Assembly: GCF_007556815.1 (NCBI RefSeq)
Contig: NZ_CP041745.1
Location: forward strand, 434,001 to 498,000
Length of the DNA: 64,000 nt
Reading direction: 5' to 3'
Source of the DNA: Paraburkholderia megapolitana
GTDB lineage: Bacteria; Pseudomonadota; Gammaproteobacteria; Burkholderiales; Burkholderiaceae
Positions 1 to 9,486 of this stretch are shown here, piece after piece. The position numbers and the translations under genes were made by a program. Under the pieces are notes generated by a model. It made no database searches, was not told the DNA's origin, and saw only the letters and a program-made list of their open reading frames with translations. Each line of letters begins with the position of its first letter. The stretch's first letter is position 1.

Positions 1-1225
1 TGCAGCCGTCCTGCTGGTCGGTTCGTTCTTCGCACCGGGCGGCGCGACCGCTGCGGGCTGGACGCTGTATGCACCGCTCTCCACGCAGATGGGCCCGGGT
101 ATGGACTTCGCGATTTTCGCGATCCACATCATGGGTGCGTCGTCGATCATGGGTGGGATCAACATCGTCGTGACGATCCTGAACATGCGCGCACCCGGCC
201 TCACGCTGATGAAGATGCCGATGTTCGTGTGGACCTGGCTGATCACCGCCTATCTGCTGATCGCCGTGATGCCGGTTCTGGCCGGGGCGATCACGATGGT
301 GCTGTTCGACCGCCACTTCGGTACGTCGTTCTTCAACGCGGCAGGCGGCGGCGACCCGGTGATGTATCAGCACATCTTCTGGTTCTTCGGTCACCCCGAG
401 GTGTACATCATGATCTTGCCGGCGTTCGGGATCGTCTCGCAGGTGATCCCGGCGTTCGCGCGCAAGCCGCTGTTCGGCTATAGCTCGATGGTGTACGCAA
501 CGGCATCGATCGCGATCCTGTCGTTCATGGTCTGGGCGCACCACATGTTCGCGACCGGCATGCCGGTGACGGGCCAGCTGTTCTTCATGTACGCGACGAT
601 GCTGATCGCTGTGCCGACGGGCGTGAAGGTGTTCAACTGGGTCGCGACGATGTGGCGTGGTTCGTTGACCTTCGAAACCCCGATGCTGTTCGCGGTCGGC
701 TTCCTGTTCGTGTTCACGTTCGGCGGTCTGACGGGGCTGATGCTCGCGATGGCGCCGCTCGACATCCAGTATCACGGTACCTATTTCGTGGTCGCCCACT
801 TCCACTATGTGCTGGTGGCGGGCTCGCTATTCGGCTTGTTCTCAGGGTGGTACTACTGGGCGCCGAAGTGGACCGGCTGGATGTACAACGAGACGCGCGG
901 CAAGATCCACTTCTGGGCGTCGATGATCTTCTTCAACCTCGCGTTCCTGCCGATGCACTTCGTCGGGCTCGCCGGGATGCCGCGTCGTTACGCTGATTAC
1001 CCGGCGCAGTTCACCGACTGGAACCAGGTCATCACGATTGGCGCGTTCGGCTTCGGTCTCGCACAGGTGTACTTCCTGTTCGCGGTTGCGCTGCCGGCCT
1101 ATCGCGGCGGTCACGGTCTCGTAGAGGCTGGCGACAAGCCGTGGGACGGCGCGGAAGGTCTCGAGTGGACGGTGCCGAGCCCGGCCCCGTTCCATACCTT
1201 CGAGCATCCGCCGACAGTCGAGTAA
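1..1225 (+). CDS. ctaD: Cytochrome c oxidase subunit I, C-terminal part (truncated by window start)
   Basis: Catalytic subunit of the aa3-type terminal oxidase in the inner membrane, reducing O2 to water. The reading frame is open from base 2, so the start codon lies outside the window and about 407 residues are visible. Diagnostic heme-copper motifs are present in order: GHPEVY (CuB histidine and the tyrosine of the active site, near base 391), WAHHMF (two CuB histidines, near 535) and AHFHYVL (heme a and a3 ligands, near 794). Multiple hydrophobic helices surround them. The stop is followed by the small assembly gene and ctaG, the order usual in Burkholderiaceae. Identification is secure. 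Confidence 0.97.
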   Translation, partial: AAVLLVGSFFAPGGATAAGWTLYAPLSTQMGPGMDFAIFAIHIMGASSIMGGINIVVTILNMRAPGLTLMKMPMFVWTWLITAYLLIAVMPVLAGAITMVLFDRHFGTSFFNAAGGGDPVMYQHIFWFFGHPEVYIMILPAFGIVSQVIPAFARKPLFGYSSMVYATASIAILSFMVWAHHMFATGMPVTGQLFFMYATMLIAVPTGVKVFNWVATMWRGSLTFETPMLFAVGFLFVFTFGGLTGLMLAMAPLDIQYHGTYFVVAHFHYVLVAGSLFGLFSGWYYWAPKWTGWMYNETRGKIHFWASMIFFNLAFLPMHFVGLAGMPRRYADYPAQFTDWNQVITIGAFGFGLAQVYFLFAVALPAYRGGHGLVEAGDKPWDGAEGLEWTVPSPAPFHTFEHPPTVE

Positions 1226-1341
1226 GCCGTATTCCCGCGCGGCGTTCCGGTCCCGCTGTGAGTCTGACCGGAGCGCCGCGCAAACATGGCGCCGTTATCG
1301 ATGAATGAAGCAGCATGAATGAAGCAACAAGGCAGTCCAGC

Positions 1342-1476
1342 ATGAGCGGGAATCCACAAAAAGGGCGTACGCCGGAACAGATCCGTGCGAGCAACAAACG
1401 GCTGGGCTTGATACTGCTCGGTGTTGCCGCCGCTTTTTTTGTGGGTATCTTCATCAGGCAGGTGTTTTTCGCCTGA
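1342..1476 (+). CDS. Cytochrome oxidase small assembly protein (single-helix)
   Basis: A 44-residue protein beginning MSGNPQKGRTPEQ, with a polar N-terminus and one membrane helix (LGLILLGVAAAFFVGIF) ending in RQVFFA. Small proteins of this form sit between ctaD and ctaG in Burkholderiales and are annotated as cytochrome oxidase small assembly proteins. I chose the ATG at 1342 because an AAGG lies nine bases upstream. An in-frame ATG at 1315 would add nine residues. The assignment rests on position and topology rather than on a catalytic motif. Confidence 0.8.
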   Translation: MSGNPQKGRTPEQIRASNKRLGLILLGVAAAFFVGIFIRQVFFA

Positions 1477-1533
1477 CGCATTGGCGAAGTTTTCGCGTGT
1501 TGGTTTCGCAGGTAAGTTCGTTAAGGACGTTCG

Positions 1534-2118
1534 ATGTCGACGCAGGACCCGGCCGAGGCCGATCGCTCTTTTAACCGTTCGATGCTGGTGAAGCTCGTCG
1601 TGGTTGCCGCGCTGATGTTCGGCTTCGGGTTTGCGCTGGTGCCGATGTATCGCGCGATCTGTCAGATCACCGGCATCAACAACCTCGTGCAGCGCGATGC
1701 CACCGCACGCGAAGCGAAGAACACGCAGGTGGACATGAGCCGCACGATCTCGATCGAATTCGATGCGAACGCGCGCGGTCCGTTGGGTTTCAGGCCGGAG
1801 CAGCGCAGCCTCGATGTGCACCCTGGCGAAGTGACGACGGTGATATACGAAGTCTCGAACGAGCAGGCGCGCACGATTCAGGCGCAGGCCATTCCGAGCT
1901 ACGCGCCGAAGCAGGCGACCGAGTACTTCAAGAAGATCGAATGTTTTTGCTTTACGCAGCAGACGTTGACTGCGAACGAGACGAAACGGATGCCTGTGGT
2001 GTTCGTCGTCGATCCGAAATTACCGAAGGACGTGAAGACGATCACGCTGTCCTACACGTTCTTCGAATTGAATACGCCTGCGCCGGTTGTGCGCGGGACG
2101 GCGGCGAATCCCGCCTGA
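1534..2118 (+). CDS. ctaG: Cytochrome c oxidase assembly protein CtaG/Cox11
   Basis: Membrane-anchored copper chaperone that delivers copper to the CuB site of subunit I. The 194-residue product has one N-terminal membrane helix (about residues 18-38) and a periplasmic immunoglobulin-like domain. The copper-binding Cys-Phe-Cys-Phe motif (ECFCFTQQ) is at residues 136-143, and an essential-looking Cys (AICQITG) follows the helix. Length and gene position between ctaD and ctaE match the Cox11 family. Confidence 0.95.
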   Translation: MSTQDPAEADRSFNRSMLVKLVVVAALMFGFGFALVPMYRAICQITGINNLVQRDATAREAKNTQVDMSRTISIEFDANARGPLGFRPEQRSLDVHPGEVTTVIYEVSNEQARTIQAQAIPSYAPKQATEYFKKIECFCFTQQTLTANETKRMPVVFVVDPKLPKDVKTITLSYTFFELNTPAPVVRGTAANPA

Positions 2119-2154
2119 GCGGACGCGGAACAAAGCAAAAGCGAGGCGAGACAG

Positions 2155-2361
2155 ATGGGAGACGACAGCGGGCGCAGCAAAAGCAGCTTCGGCCGTTCGA
2201 TGAAGGCCGTGATGTGGTCGTTTCTGGGTGTGCGCAAACGGCGCGATCTCGAAGCGGACGCAACGGAGCTGAACCCGCTGCATGTCGTGCTCGCTGCGCT
2301 GATCGGCGCTGCAATCTTTATCGGTGCGCTGATTCTGATCGTGCGCGCCGTGGTGGGATGA
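2155..2361 (+). CDS. DUF2970 small membrane protein
   Basis: A 68-residue protein with a positively charged N-terminal half (SFGRSMKAVMWSFLGVRKRRD) and a single C-terminal membrane helix (LHVVLAALIGAAIFIGALIL). This matches the DUF2970 family, which is regularly encoded between cox11 and coxC in beta-proteobacteria and has no established function. The ATG follows GAGGCGAGACAG. A role in oxidase assembly is inferred from position only. Confidence 0.85.
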   Translation: MGDDSGRSKSSFGRSMKAVMWSFLGVRKRRDLEADATELNPLHVVLAALIGAAIFIGALILIVRAVVG

Positions 2362-2454
2362 AGCAGTTATAAGCGTGAACGGCGCAGCACCTGGGCGCCG
2401 TATAAGATACAGCCGGAGCTTCCGGAACAACTGGACTGAAGTGGAGAATCAAGC

Positions 2455-3312
2455 ATGAGCGGTCAAAACGAGAGCCCGTACTATTTCGTACCGCACCCGT
2501 CGCGGCATCCGATCACCGCAGCCCTTGGGCTGCTGGTCATTCTCGGTTCGCTGGCGGCATGGGTGAACGGTGAAACGTGGGCGCCGCTCACCGCGCTCGC
2601 CGGTCTGCTGTGGTTGCTGTATGTGCTGTATCACTGGTTCGGCGATGCGATCTCCGAGTCCGAAGGCGGGATGTACGGCAAGCGCGTCGATCTGTCGTAC
2701 CGCTGGAGCATGAGCTGGTTCATCTTCTCCGAAGTGATGTTCTTCGGCGCGTTCTTCGGCGCGCTGTTCTACGCGCGCCAGATCGCGCTGCATGAACTCG
2801 GCAGCCTCGACTACAAGTTGATCTGGCCGGACTTCTCGGCGGTGTGGCCGAACAACGGGCCCGCTGCGCTCGTGTCGAGCTTCAAGTCGATGACACCGTG
2901 GCCGGTACCGACGATCAACACGGCGCTGCTGCTGTCATCGGGTGCGACGCTGACGGTCTCGCACCATGCGCTGCGCGAAAATCATCGCAACAAGGCGATC
3001 GTGTGGCTGGCGGCGACCATCCTGCTCGGCGTCTGCTTCCTGTTCCTGCAGGGCTTCGAATACTTCCACGCGTATAACGAGCTGAACCTGACGCTCGCAT
3101 CGGGTGTGTATGGTTCGACGTTCTTCCTGCTCACCGGTTTTCACGGTTTCCACGTGTTCCTCGGCGGTACGATGCTCACGGTCGTGCTGGTGCGGTTGAT
3201 CCGCGGGCACTTCACGGCGGATCATCACTTCGCATTCGAAGGCGCCGCGTGGTACTGGCACTTTGTGGACGTCGTGTGGCTCGGGCTGTACGTCGTCGTC
3301 TACTGGCTGTAA
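2455..3312 (+). CDS. ctaE: Cytochrome c oxidase subunit III
   Basis: The 285-residue product is the seven-helix subunit III of the aa3 oxidase, which stabilises subunit I during turnover. Recognisable segments include YYFVPHPSRHPI near the N-terminus, WFIFSEVMFFGAFFGALFY in the middle, GFHGFHVFLGG and the C-terminal AAWYWHFVDVVWLGLYVVVYW. The ATG follows a GGAGAATCAAGC ribosome-binding site. It is the last subunit gene of this run and is followed by a strong terminator at 3418. Confidence 0.97.
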   Translation: MSGQNESPYYFVPHPSRHPITAALGLLVILGSLAAWVNGETWAPLTALAGLLWLLYVLYHWFGDAISESEGGMYGKRVDLSYRWSMSWFIFSEVMFFGAFFGALFYARQIALHELGSLDYKLIWPDFSAVWPNNGPAALVSSFKSMTPWPVPTINTALLLSSGATLTVSHHALRENHRNKAIVWLAATILLGVCFLFLQGFEYFHAYNELNLTLASGVYGSTFFLLTGFHGFHVFLGGTMLTVVLVRLIRGHFTADHHFAFEGAAWYWHFVDVVWLGLYVVVYWL

Positions 3313-3417
3313 CGTTGGCCCGGCCGCGCGCATGCAGTGGCCGGCGCGCGCTGCAGTACGTTGCGCCGCGGCGGTAAAAGCTGCTGAGCGCAGTACAAGG
3401 ATGCAGGAATGACTCAT

Positions 3418-3449
3418 CGCCGCCCTCGACCGTGTCAGGGCGGCGTTTT
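3418..3449 (+). terminator. Rho-independent terminator after ctaE
   Basis: CGCCGCCCT (3418-3426) pairs perfectly with AGGGCGGCG (3437-3445) across a ten-base loop and is followed by TTTT. It lies about 105 bases after ctaE and ends the ctaD-ctaE run. No other gene is apparent in 3313-3610. Confidence 0.85.
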
Positions 3450-3610
3450 GTTTGATGGGGCGATAGTGTGCGCGGCGAGCGCGTTGCCTGTTACGTGAAG
3501 GGCCGCGTAAGGCGCGACATGCTGTCGCAGGTGTGGGTCTTTAACGCAGCGTAGAGTCGCGTAGCGCGACGTATCGGCGTTGCGCTGCACTGCGAGCGAT
3601 GCGAACAGCC

Positions 3611-3820
3611 CTAGCGGCCGATCGGAATGCCGGTGGACTGAATCCAGCCCATCCAGTGCGCGAACAGGATGAACAGGAACAGCGAGATCGACAGGCCCAC
3701 ACGGGTCGCCAGCGACCAGACCATACGCTTCGTCTGACCGCGGTCGTGCATCATGAAGTAGAGCGCCGAGGCCATGCTGGCAATGATCAGGGCAAAGGCG
3801 ATAGGAACGAGTATGTGCAT
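3611..3820 (-). CDS. Twin-transmembrane protein (DUF2909 type)
   Basis: A 69-residue protein with two membrane helices (ILVPIAFALIIASMASALYF and VGLSISLFLFILFAHWMGWI) joined by a basic loop (HDRGQTKRMVW). This topology and length match the DUF2909 twin-transmembrane proteins found beside SURF1 in Burkholderiales. It is oriented against the oxidase genes and diverges from the SURF1 gene. Longer in-frame starts upstream would run into the SURF1 gene and were not used. Function is unknown; association with oxidase assembly is only suggested by position. Confidence 0.8.
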   Translation of the reverse strand: MHILVPIAFALIIASMASALYFMMHDRGQTKRMVWSLATRVGLSISLFLFILFAHWMGWIQSTGIPIGR

Positions 3821-3934
3821 GAAACCCACTATGAATCGAGAGCGCCGGAGCGACGTGCTTATTATCGCACCGCGCATTGTCCGCCGTATGCAGGCAGGGC
3901 GCGTAAGGCACGTGACGCACGTAGGGCAGGCCCG

Positions 3935-4651
3935 ATGAAGATCCGCTGGCTCCCGGCCCTGCTGATTCTCGTGGTCGTCGCGCTGACAGTGCGGCTCGGC
4001 TTCTGGCAGCGCGATCGCGCGCATCAGAAGGAAGCGCTGCAGGCGCACATCGAGCAGTTCGAACATGCGCCGGCGCAGACGATCGGTGGCGCACCGGTCG
4101 CGCTGAAGGACATCGAGTTTCATCGGGTGCGCGCGCTTGGGCAGTTCGTGCCGGAACGGGTCGTCTACCTCGATAATCGGCCGTATAACGATCAGGCGGG
4201 CTTCTATGTCGTGATGCCCTTTAAACTCGCGGGCGGCGGCTACGTGCTCGTCAATCGCGGCTGGTTGCCTCGCAATGCTAGCGAGCGCACGGCAATCGAG
4301 CCGTACGACACGCCGAAGGGCGAGATCGAGATCGAAGGCATTGCGCGTGCCGATGCGAGCAAGGCGTTCGAGTTGGGGCAAGGCGGATCGGCCGCGCATC
4401 AGGTGATTCGGCAGAATCTCGACGTCGCGGCGTATGCGGCGGAAACAGGTCTGCCGCTGCAGCCGTTCGTGATCCAGCAGGTGAGCGACGACGGCGACCG
4501 GCTCGTGCGCGACTGGCCCGCGCCGACCACCGGGGTCGAGCGCAACTACGGCTACATGCTGCAGTGGTGGGGCATGGCGATCGCGGCGCTTGTGTTTGGT
4601 TTGTACGCGGCGCGGCGCGCGGCGAAGAAAGAGCAGTTGTCCGGTGCGTGA
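3935..4651 (+). CDS. SURF1 family cytochrome oxidase biogenesis protein
   Basis: The 238-residue product has the SURF1 layout: an N-terminal membrane helix (about 3-20), a periplasmic domain containing GFWQRDRA, RVRALGQFV, LDNRPYNDQAGFYVVMPF and VLVNRGWLPR, and a C-terminal helix (WWGMAIAALVFGLYAARR). SURF1 proteins help insert heme a into subunit I. I chose the ATG at 3935 because the longer in-frame extension upstream lacks hydrophobic character and overlaps the divergent DUF2909 gene. The neighbours are all oxidase assembly genes. Confidence 0.93.
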   Translation: MKIRWLPALLILVVVALTVRLGFWQRDRAHQKEALQAHIEQFEHAPAQTIGGAPVALKDIEFHRVRALGQFVPERVVYLDNRPYNDQAGFYVVMPFKLAGGGYVLVNRGWLPRNASERTAIEPYDTPKGEIEIEGIARADASKAFELGQGGSAAHQVIRQNLDVAAYAAETGLPLQPFVIQQVSDDGDRLVRDWPAPTTGVERNYGYMLQWWGMAIAALVFGLYAARRAAKKEQLSGA

Positions 4652-4682
4652 CGCGCCGGATCATTATTGAAAGAGGACAGCA

Positions 4683-5339
4683 GTGTCGATACAAACTTCC
4701 CGTTCGCCGCAGTCCGGCAAACCTGCGGCAAACGCCGCGCAACGCAGCAAGCCGGCAGGCTCATGGCGGCGCGGTCGCTGGATGCTGCTGCTGCTCGCCG
4801 TGATATGCGCGGCGCCTGTCGTCGCGTCCTATTTCACCTACTACGTGATCAAACCGACTGGCGGCACGACCAGCTACGGCACACTGATCGACCCGCAACG
4901 GCCGATTCCGGAGTCGCTCGTGGTGACCGGCGAGGACGGCAAGCCGATCAAGCTCGCTTCGATGCATGGCCGCTGGCTGATGATCGCCGTCGACAGCAGC
5001 GATTGCGACAAGGCGTGCGTGACGAAGCTCTTTTTCATGCGGCAGATTCGCGTCGCGCAGGGCGGCGAACGCGAACGCGTGGTCAGCGTCTGGCTGCGCA
5101 CCGATGCGAAGCCGGTGCCCGACGTGATCCAGAAGGCGTATCCGGAGACCGGCATGCTGGTAGCCGATCCGGCGGCGATCGCCGCATGGCTGCCGGTTGA
5201 TGCCGGCACGAAGCTGACCGATCACATCTACGTGGTCGATCCGAACGGCAATCTGATGATGCGTTTCCCGAAAGATCCGAACCCGAGCAAGATCAAGGGC
5301 GACATTACGAAGCTGCTGAAGTGGTCGAGCATCGGTTGA
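4683..5339 (+). CDS. SCO-like membrane-anchored thioredoxin-fold protein
   Basis: A 218-residue protein starting with GTG, with one membrane helix (about residues 33-56) followed by a periplasmic domain. That domain carries a Cys-x3-Cys pair (SDCDKACV, C108 and C112) and a later DHIYVVDPNG segment. These correspond to the CxxxC and the histidine of SCO copper chaperones, so I infer a divergent SCO/thioredoxin-like factor for CuA or cytochrome oxidase assembly. Homologues in this position are often annotated only as transmembrane or oxidase accessory proteins. It lies between the SURF1 gene and ctaA, and a second, more canonical SCO gene follows at 7428. Confidence 0.75.
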   Translation: MSIQTSRSPQSGKPAANAAQRSKPAGSWRRGRWMLLLLAVICAAPVVASYFTYYVIKPTGGTTSYGTLIDPQRPIPESLVVTGEDGKPIKLASMHGRWLMIAVDSSDCDKACVTKLFFMRQIRVAQGGERERVVSVWLRTDAKPVPDVIQKAYPETGMLVADPAAIAAWLPVDAGTKLTDHIYVVDPNGNLMMRFPKDPNPSKIKGDITKLLKWSSIG

Positions 5340-5402
5340 TGTACGCATGTAGCAAGTGCGAAGCGCGCGACAGGTGTGACGTATTGCGAGAAGGGTAGAC
5401 AG

Positions 5403-6512
5403 ATGTTCGTACTGCAACTGGGCTTGATCGGCGTGTGCATCGCGCTGTTGCCGCTGTCGTATGTGTGGGTCAAGGCCGACGACAACAAATTCCGCAAGCT
5501 CGTGTGGGTCACGACGTTCCTGACGCTCGACCTCGTGATGTTCGGCGGCTTCACGCGGCTGACCGACTCCGGGCTCGGCTGCCCCGATTGGCCAGGCTGC
5601 TACGGCACGTCGTCGCCGTTCATCGCGCATGCGGCGATCACGGCTGCGCACACGGCGCTGCCAACGGGTCCCGTCAGCATGAGCAAGGCGTGGATCGAGA
5701 TGATTCACCGCTACTTCGCGATGGCGATCGGTGTGCTGATCATCGCGCAGACGCTGATCGCGTGGAGTGCGCGGCTGCGTCGCCGGCCTTTGCACGTATC
5801 GCCGTGGTGGCCGACGTCGCTGCTGCTGCTGATTCTCGTGCAGGGCGCGTTCGGCGCGTGGACCGTCACGATGAAGCTGCAGCCGGTGATCGTCACAACA
5901 CACTTACTGCTCGGGCTCGCACTTCTGGGCGGACTCGGATGGCTTGCCGCACGGATGACACCATTGCCCGTCTATGAGCCGGAAATCTCACGCTGGCGCG
6001 CTGCGGCGCTCGCCGGGCTGGTGCTGCTGATCGTGCAGATCGCACTCGGTGGTTGGGTCAGCACGAATTACGCAGTGCTCGCCTGCACCGATTTCCCGAC
6101 CTGCAACGGCCAGTGGCTCCCGTCGATGGACTTCGGCCACGGCTTTCATTTGTGGCGCGCACTCGGCATGACCGGCGATGGCGATGTGATCACCCAGGAC
6201 GCACTCGTCGCGATCCACTGGACGCATCGCACCTTCGCCATCGTCGTCATCGCGTATCTGGTCTGGCTCGCGTTGAAGCTGCGCCGCTTCGACTCGTTAC
6301 GGCGCCCCGCGAACGGTGTATTGCTCGTGGTTGCCGTGCAATTCGCCACCGGTCTGTCGAATATCGTGCTTCAATGGCCGCTACCGATCGCAGTCGCGCA
6401 CAACGGCGGTGCCGCAATCCTGTTGCTGCTACTCGTTATGCTAAACTTTCGAACCGCTTATAGCCGTCCCGGCCGCGCCGTGTTGCCCGCGCGCGATGCC
6501 GCGCCAGCGTGA
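5403..6512 (+). CDS. ctaA: Heme A synthase (COX15/CtaA)
   Basis: Integral membrane enzyme oxidising the C8 methyl of heme O to give heme A. The 369-residue sequence has about eight helices and the family motifs [50 protein letters not shown] and IHWTHRTFA, whose histidines are heme ligands. The ATG at 5403 follows AAGGGTAGACAG; an in-frame GTG at 5376 would add nine unlikely residues. The stop is immediately followed by ctaB. Confidence 0.95.
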   Translation: MFVLQLGLIGVCIALLPLSYVWVKADDNKFRKLVWVTTFLTLDLVMFGGFTRLTDSGLGCPDWPGCYGTSSPFIAHAAITAAHTALPTGPVSMSKAWIEMIHRYFAMAIGVLIIAQTLIAWSARLRRRPLHVSPWWPTSLLLLILVQGAFGAWTVTMKLQPVIVTTHLLLGLALLGGLGWLAARMTPLPVYEPEISRWRAAALAGLVLLIVQIALGGWVSTNYAVLACTDFPTCNGQWLPSMDFGHGFHLWRALGMTGDGDVITQDALVAIHWTHRTFAIVVIAYLVWLALKLRRFDSLRRPANGVLLVVAVQFATGLSNIVLQWPLPIAVAHNGGAAILLLLLVMLNFRTAYSRPGRAVLPARDAAPA

Positions 6513-6517
6513 CCCAC

Positions 6518-7423
6518 ATGGACAGCACAACTCTCCCCCATTCGCCCGGTAGCCGGATCGCCCAGTACATCGCGCTGACCAAGCCGCGTGTCACGCAGCT
6601 TGCTGTGTTCTGCGCGGTGATCGGTATGTTCCTCGCGACACCAGGCATGGTGCCGTGGACCGTGCTGATCGGCGGTACGGTCGGTATCTGGCTGCTGGCG
6701 GGCGCGGCGTTCGCGATCAACTGTCTCGTCGAACAGAAGATCGACGCGATGATGCGTCGTACCGCATGGCGGCCATCCGCACGCGGCGAAATCACCCCGG
6801 TGCAGATTCTTACGTTTTCCGCAGTGCTCGGCGGTGCGGGCATGTGGACGCTCTACACCTTCACCAATCCGCTCACGATGTGGCTCACGCTCGCCACCTT
6901 CGTCGGCTATGCGGTCATCTATACGCTGCTGCTCAAACCGGCTACGCCGCAGAACATCGTGATCGGCGGTGCGTCGGGCGCAATGCCGCCGGCGCTCGGT
7001 TGGGCCGCGGTGACCGGCGCGGTGCCGGGCGATGCGTGGATTCTCGTGCTGATCATCTTCGTGTGGACGCCGCCGCATTTCTGGGCGCTCGCGCTCTATC
7101 GCCGCAAAGACTACGAAAACGCCGGTCTGCCGATGCTGCCGAACACGCACGGCGAGAAGTACACGCGGCTCCATATCCTGCTGTACACGGTGATCCTGTT
7201 TGCCGTCACGCTGATGCCGTTCGTCTCCGGAATGAGCGGCATCGTGTATCTCGTCTCGGCCGTGCTGCTCGGCGCCGTGTTCCTCGCTTACGCGTGGAAG
7301 ATCTATCGCGAGTATTCGGACGCGCTCGCGCGCAAGACCTTCCGCTATTCGATCGTGTACCTGTCGCTGCTGTTCGCCGCGCTGCTGATCGACCACTATG
7401 CGCGCGTCCTGATCGGCGCGTAA
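6518..7423 (+). CDS. ctaB: Protoheme IX farnesyltransferase (heme O synthase)
   Basis: UbiA-family prenyltransferase that converts heme B to heme O, the substrate of CtaA. The 301-residue product has about nine helices and the two Asp-rich prenyl diphosphate regions, [15 protein letters not shown] near residue 70 and [15 protein letters not shown] near 200. The ATG at 6518 was chosen; a GTG at 6509 overlapping the ctaA stop is an alternative that would add three residues. Coupling to ctaA is very tight. Confidence 0.95.
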   Translation: MDSTTLPHSPGSRIAQYIALTKPRVTQLAVFCAVIGMFLATPGMVPWTVLIGGTVGIWLLAGAAFAINCLVEQKIDAMMRRTAWRPSARGEITPVQILTFSAVLGGAGMWTLYTFTNPLTMWLTLATFVGYAVIYTLLLKPATPQNIVIGGASGAMPPALGWAAVTGAVPGDAWILVLIIFVWTPPHFWALALYRRKDYENAGLPMLPNTHGEKYTRLHILLYTVILFAVTLMPFVSGMSGIVYLVSAVLLGAVFLAYAWKIYREYSDALARKTFRYSIVYLSLLFAALLIDHYARVLIGA

Positions 7424-7427
7424 CACC

Positions 7428-8042
7428 ATGCTTACTTCCCGGCTTGCGCGCGCGTCGCGCGTCGCCCTGATCGCCTGTGTACTCGGCGGTGCGGCGCTCG
7501 TTTCTGGTTGCAACAAGGAACCGGCGTTCGAGAATCTCGACCTCACCGGCAATACGCAGTTCGGTAGCGATTTCGCGTTGCCCGACACGGGCGGCAAGAC
7601 TCGCACGCTCGCCGACTACAAGGGCAAAGCCGTCGTGCTGTTCTTCGGCTATACGCATTGCCCCGATGTATGTCCGACGACGATGGCCGAACTGTCGCAG
7701 GCGCTACAGCAACTCGGCCCTGACGAGGCAAAACGTGTCCAGGTGCTGTTCGTCACCGTCGATCCGCAACGCGACACCGCCGCTTTGCTCGGGCAATACG
7801 TGAGCGCATTCAATCCGACGTTCGTGGGTCTGCGTCCGACGGACGATGCGCAACTCGTCAAGGTGACCAAGGACTTCCGCGTGTACTACGCGAAGGTGCC
7901 GGGCAAGACACCCGACAGCTACACGATGGATCACACGGCTGCGAGCTATGTCTTCGATCCGGAGGGCAAGCTGCGTCTCTTTGTTCGCGACGGCCAGGGC
8001 GCTGCGCCGTGGGTGCACGATCTCAAGTTGCTGCTGGGTTGA
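7428..8042 (+). CDS. SCO1/SenC family copper chaperone lipoprotein
   Basis: The 204-residue product begins with a lipoprotein signal ending VSGC (C28). The thioredoxin-like domain has the copper-binding CPDVC motif (C78, C82) and the downstream conserved histidine in TMDHTAASYVFDP. SCO proteins deliver copper to, or reduce, the CuA site of oxidase subunit II. The gene begins four bases after ctaB and closes the heme/oxidase assembly cluster. Confidence 0.93.
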   Translation: MLTSRLARASRVALIACVLGGAALVSGCNKEPAFENLDLTGNTQFGSDFALPDTGGKTRTLADYKGKAVVLFFGYTHCPDVCPTTMAELSQALQQLGPDEAKRVQVLFVTVDPQRDTAALLGQYVSAFNPTFVGLRPTDDAQLVKVTKDFRVYYAKVPGKTPDSYTMDHTAASYVFDPEGKLRLFVRDGQGAAPWVHDLKLLLG

Positions 8043-8067
8043 TCGATCGCTGAGCTGATGGCGAGGT

Positions 8068-8358
8068 CTACGCCGGTAGCGGTAGATTCAATCCTGCCGC
8101 AAGCCGTGTCGCCTTGAACTCCGTCACGTCGTAACGCGCGAGTTGTTGTTGTGCGAACGGATCGGTCGCGAGAATCTCGTCGAGCTTGTCGCGCTCGATT
8201 CCTGCTGCAACGATAACGCCGCCGTTGCGCGGCACCTTCGGCCCCGCAGCGATGAAAACCCCTGCTTCGAAGTGCTGAGCGAGAAACGCGCGGTGAGCTT
8301 CGAGCGCATCGTCGACACGTTCGAGCGGTACGGTGTAGGTAATTTCAATAACGTACAT
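8068..8358 (-). CDS. YciI family protein
   Basis: A 96-residue protein (MYVIEITYTVPLERVDDAL...) with the ferredoxin-like alpha/beta layout of YciI-like proteins. These include the conserved AHRAFLAQHFEAGVFIAAGP region and a C-terminal Asp-Pro-Phe (TDPFAQQQLARYDVTEF). Members are often annotated as YCII-related; the biochemical role is not established. It is convergent with the SCO gene and separated from it by only 25 bases. Confidence 0.85.
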   Translation of the reverse strand: MYVIEITYTVPLERVDDALEAHRAFLAQHFEAGVFIAAGPKVPRNGGVIVAAGIERDKLDEILATDPFAQQQLARYDVTEFKATRLAAGLNLPLPA

Positions 8359-8636
8359 GGTGTTCCTCGCGATAAAGAAGAAAGCGGGCGAGCGGGCAAA
8401 TCCGCAGACGCACATTATCGTTCAGCGCCCTTGCCGTTGCTTGTATCCACGCACCGAGCAGATACCGCCGGCGCCGAAGCTGGCAAACCCACGCCGGCCA
8501 TAGCGCATACCCATATACGATCGCGATATTTCACTTCCCGCGACGCGTATGAGACCATTTGCGGTCAAGTTGGCGACGGGACAGCGCCGCCAGCTTTCAC
8601 CCGAATCCGACATCGAGCGGAAAAAGCGAGAAAGAC

Positions 8637-9449
8637 ATGCAGCGCAGAAATATCCTCAAAGCCCTCTCGGCAGTGGTCGCAGTTGCGGCCGTTATTACCA
8701 GCGCCGGCGCGCACGCCGACGATAAAGTCATCAAGGTCGGCACGATCAGCGGACCCGACGCGCAGATCTGGGCAGTAGTCCAGAAGGTCGCGAAGCGCGA
8801 AGGGCTGAACGTGAAGGTCATCGAGTTCAACGACTACGTTCAACCGAACGCCGCACTCGACGCCGGCGATCTCGACGCGAACAGCTTCCAGCATCAGCCG
8901 TACCTCGACAGCCAGGTGAAGCAGCGCGGCTACAAGATCGTCAACGCGGGTTTGACGTACATTTCGCCGCTCGGCATCTATTCGAAGAAACTGAAGTCGC
9001 TGAAGGACTTGCCGCAGGGCGCGAAGGTCGCGGTGCCGAACGATCCGTCGAATGAGAACCGCGCAATGCTGTTATTGCAGGCGCAGGGCGTGATCAAGCT
9101 GAAGGCGGGCGCAGGTACGAGCGGCAGCAGCGCGACACCGCTCGACATCGCGGAGAATCCGAAGAAAGTGAAACTGATCGAACTCGATGCGGCGCAACTG
9201 CCGCGCTCGCTGGCGGACGTCGACGTCGCTGCGATCAACACCAACTACGCGCTTGCCGCCAACCTGCAGCCGACCAAAGATGCGATCGCACTTGAAGACG
9301 TGCACAGCCCGTACGCGAACCTGATCGCCGTGCGCACGCAGGACAAGGACAAGCCGTGGGTGAAGAAGCTGGTGGCCGCATATCAATCGGAAGATGTGCG
9401 CCAGTTCATCAAGACGGAGTTCAAGGGTTCGGTGGTGCCGTCGTTCTAA
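8637..9449 (+). CDS. MetQ/NlpA family substrate-binding protein
   Basis: The 270-residue product has a cleavable signal peptide (residues 1-27, ending AHA) and the NlpA/MetQ fold with DANSFQHQPYLDSQV, IYSKKLKSLKDLPQG and AVPNDPSNENRAMLLLQ. The family binds D/L-methionine for the MetNI importer. No lipobox cysteine is visible at the cleavage site, so it looks periplasmic rather than a lipoprotein. No metN or metI lies nearby, so the transporter partner must be elsewhere. The ATG at 8637 follows GCGAGAAAGAC. Confidence 0.9.
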   Translation: MQRRNILKALSAVVAVAAVITSAGAHADDKVIKVGTISGPDAQIWAVVQKVAKREGLNVKVIEFNDYVQPNAALDAGDLDANSFQHQPYLDSQVKQRGYKIVNAGLTYISPLGIYSKKLKSLKDLPQGAKVAVPNDPSNENRAMLLLQAQGVIKLKAGAGTSGSSATPLDIAENPKKVKLIELDAAQLPRSLADVDVAAINTNYALAANLQPTKDAIALEDVHSPYANLIAVRTQDKDKPWVKKLVAAYQSEDVRQFIKTEFKGSVVPSF

Positions 9450-9486
9450 TGTGCGACGCCTGACGCTACCGGCAGCGATGAATGCG

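Noticed and set aside
8143..8778. Plus-strand 211-codon frame before the MetQ-like gene
   Set aside because: It runs antisense to the YciI gene and out of frame with the MetQ-like gene; no protein-like pattern.
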